This document shows positions 5,847 through 6,047 of a stretch of DNA of 6,047 nucleotides, one piece after another. The position numbers were made by a program, and so were the translations under genes. The stretch comes from Chloroflexota bacterium (GTDB taxonomy: Bacteria > Chloroflexota > Dehalococcoidia > UBA3495), in contig JACZRM010000114.1 in the NCBI GenBank assembly GCA_022576105.1, forward strand, positions 1-6,047. The letters are read 5' to 3'. The notes beneath the pieces were generated by a model. The model worked only from the letters and a program-made list of their open reading frames with translations. It ran no database searches and had not been told where the DNA came from. Position 1 is the stretch's first letter; each line of letters opens with the position of its first letter.

Positions 5847-5863
5847 GAAAGTTCCCAACTTTC
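5847..5863 (-). repeat. Perfect 7-bp hairpin in the prmA leader
   Basis: GAAAGTT and AACTTTC flank a 3-nt centre (5854-5856). On the - strand it lies directly downstream of the GCCGGG that can compete with the terminator, and shares one base with it, so its folding could help present or hide the antiterminator arm. Confidence 0.45.
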
Positions 5864-5890
5864 CCGGCCCACATTCCCCTCGGTCTCACT

Positions 5891-5916
5891 TTGAAAGAGC
5901 GCGTTGAAAGAGCGCG
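5891..5916. repeat. Perfect 13-bp tandem duplication
   Basis: TTGAAAGAGCGCG occurs twice in direct head-to-tail order (5891-5903 and 5904-5916) with no mismatch. Perfect identity suggests a recent slippage duplication or a maintained pair of binding sites. It lies between the GC-rich hairpins and the terminator of the prmA leader. Two units and no spacer rule out a CRISPR. Confidence 0.8.
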
Positions 5917-5971
5917 ATATAGGAGGATATCCCCAAAGGCCAGGCGCCTACGGGGGGAAGACCCCCGGCAA

Positions 5972-5995
5972 ACCCGGTGACGCTGCCGGGTCACC
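5972..5995. promoter_or_regulatory. Two overlapping, mutually exclusive hairpins
   Basis: ACCCGG (5972-5977) can pair with CCGGGT (5986-5991), and GGTGAC (5976-5981) can pair with GTCACC (5990-5995). Both stems are perfect six-pair helices with eight-base loops, and they share bases, so only one can form. Their ACCCGG and CCGGGT arms are also identical to the arms of the prmA leader terminator (5792-5797 and 5811-5816), which would allow long-range competition. Confidence 0.45.
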
Positions 5996-6047
5996 TAGCT
6001 GAAGGCGCCCTTCAACCGAGCACACAGTCCCTTATCGCCATCTTCAC

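Larger units (their letters stand above)
5786..6010 (-). promoter_or_regulatory. Putative structured leader or small RNA upstream of prmA
   Basis: Read leftward, this region offers a possible closing helix GGCGCC/GGCGCC (6004-6009 with 5943-5948) enclosing two hairpins, GGGGG-TCTT-CCCCC (5966 to 5953) and a switchable GC-rich hairpin (5995 to 5972). After it come the 13-bp tandem repeat, a perfect 7-bp hairpin (GAAAGTT/AACTTTC, 5863 to 5847) and the terminator. GCCGGG at 5868-5863 can pair with CCCGGC at 5815-5810, which is the terminator's 5' arm, giving a possible antiterminator. I could not match conserved cores of the common riboswitches, so no ligand is proposed. The layout resembles an aptamer plus expression platform, but GC-rich DNA forms such pairings readily. 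Confidence 0.4.

Noticed and set aside
5891..5916. CRISPR array
   Set aside because: Only two head-to-tail 13-bp units with no spacers.
5785..5994. 69-aa - strand frame upstream of prmA
   Set aside because: It runs through the intrinsic terminator stem and has an Arg-rich, low-information translation; a gene there would end inside its own terminator.
5940..6010. Known riboswitch (c-di-GMP, c-di-AMP, SAM, cobalamin) in the leader
   Set aside because: Fragments such as GGCAAACC, CAGCTA and GTAGGCG recall parts of known aptamers, but the conserved cores and their order do not match any class by eye, and some fragments are on the opposite strand.

Overview
The window is bacterial DNA of moderately high G+C. 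It carries five clear single-copy protein genes or gene candidates plus one complete insertion sequence. No rRNA, tRNA or CRISPR is visible, and no gene is taxonomically decisive. A diderm or Chloroflexota-like free-living bacterium is compatible with the DUF3179-type lipoprotein, the TlpA-like thioredoxin, the ISAzo13-type element and the divergent PrmA, but this is a weak inference.

Left end (1-476, + strand): a strong intrinsic terminator (5-40) closes an operon outside the window. It is followed by a 47-codon gene for a mini zinc-finger-like protein (121-264, good Shine-Dalgarno) and, overlapping or just behind it, a 65-71 aa orphan reading frame (261/279-476). These two look like a small translationally coupled pair of unknown function.

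Middle (477-3273, + strand): a long region with no convincing gene (477-1039) holds several short dyads. Next comes a lipoprotein with a clear lipobox and a DUF3179-type domain containing a CPLC motif (about 1040-2335). After a 305-nt gap comes a membrane-anchored TlpA/ResA-like thioredoxin with a CPPC active site (2641-3273). Both products would sit on the outer face of the cytoplasmic membrane or in the envelope, and both carry paired cysteines, so a functional link is a reasonable hypothesis.

Insertion sequence (3538-4832): a 1295-bp element with imperfect terminal inverted repeats (15 of 22 positions), a TAA direct repeat on each side and an apparently intact 405-aa DDE transposase of the ISAzo13 type. 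It landed in the intergenic space between the thioredoxin gene and a terminator-like hairpin, so it has not broken a recognisable gene.

Right end (4863-6047, - strand): prmA (ribosomal protein L11 methyltransferase, 4895-5758) is read leftward. Its upstream region contains a textbook intrinsic terminator just before the ribosome binding site, a potential competing antiterminator pairing, a perfect 13-bp tandem repeat and a GC-rich multi-hairpin element with two mutually exclusive stems. This looks like an attenuated leader or an upstream small RNA, and it is the most interesting non-coding signal here. I could not match it to a known riboswitch class by eye.
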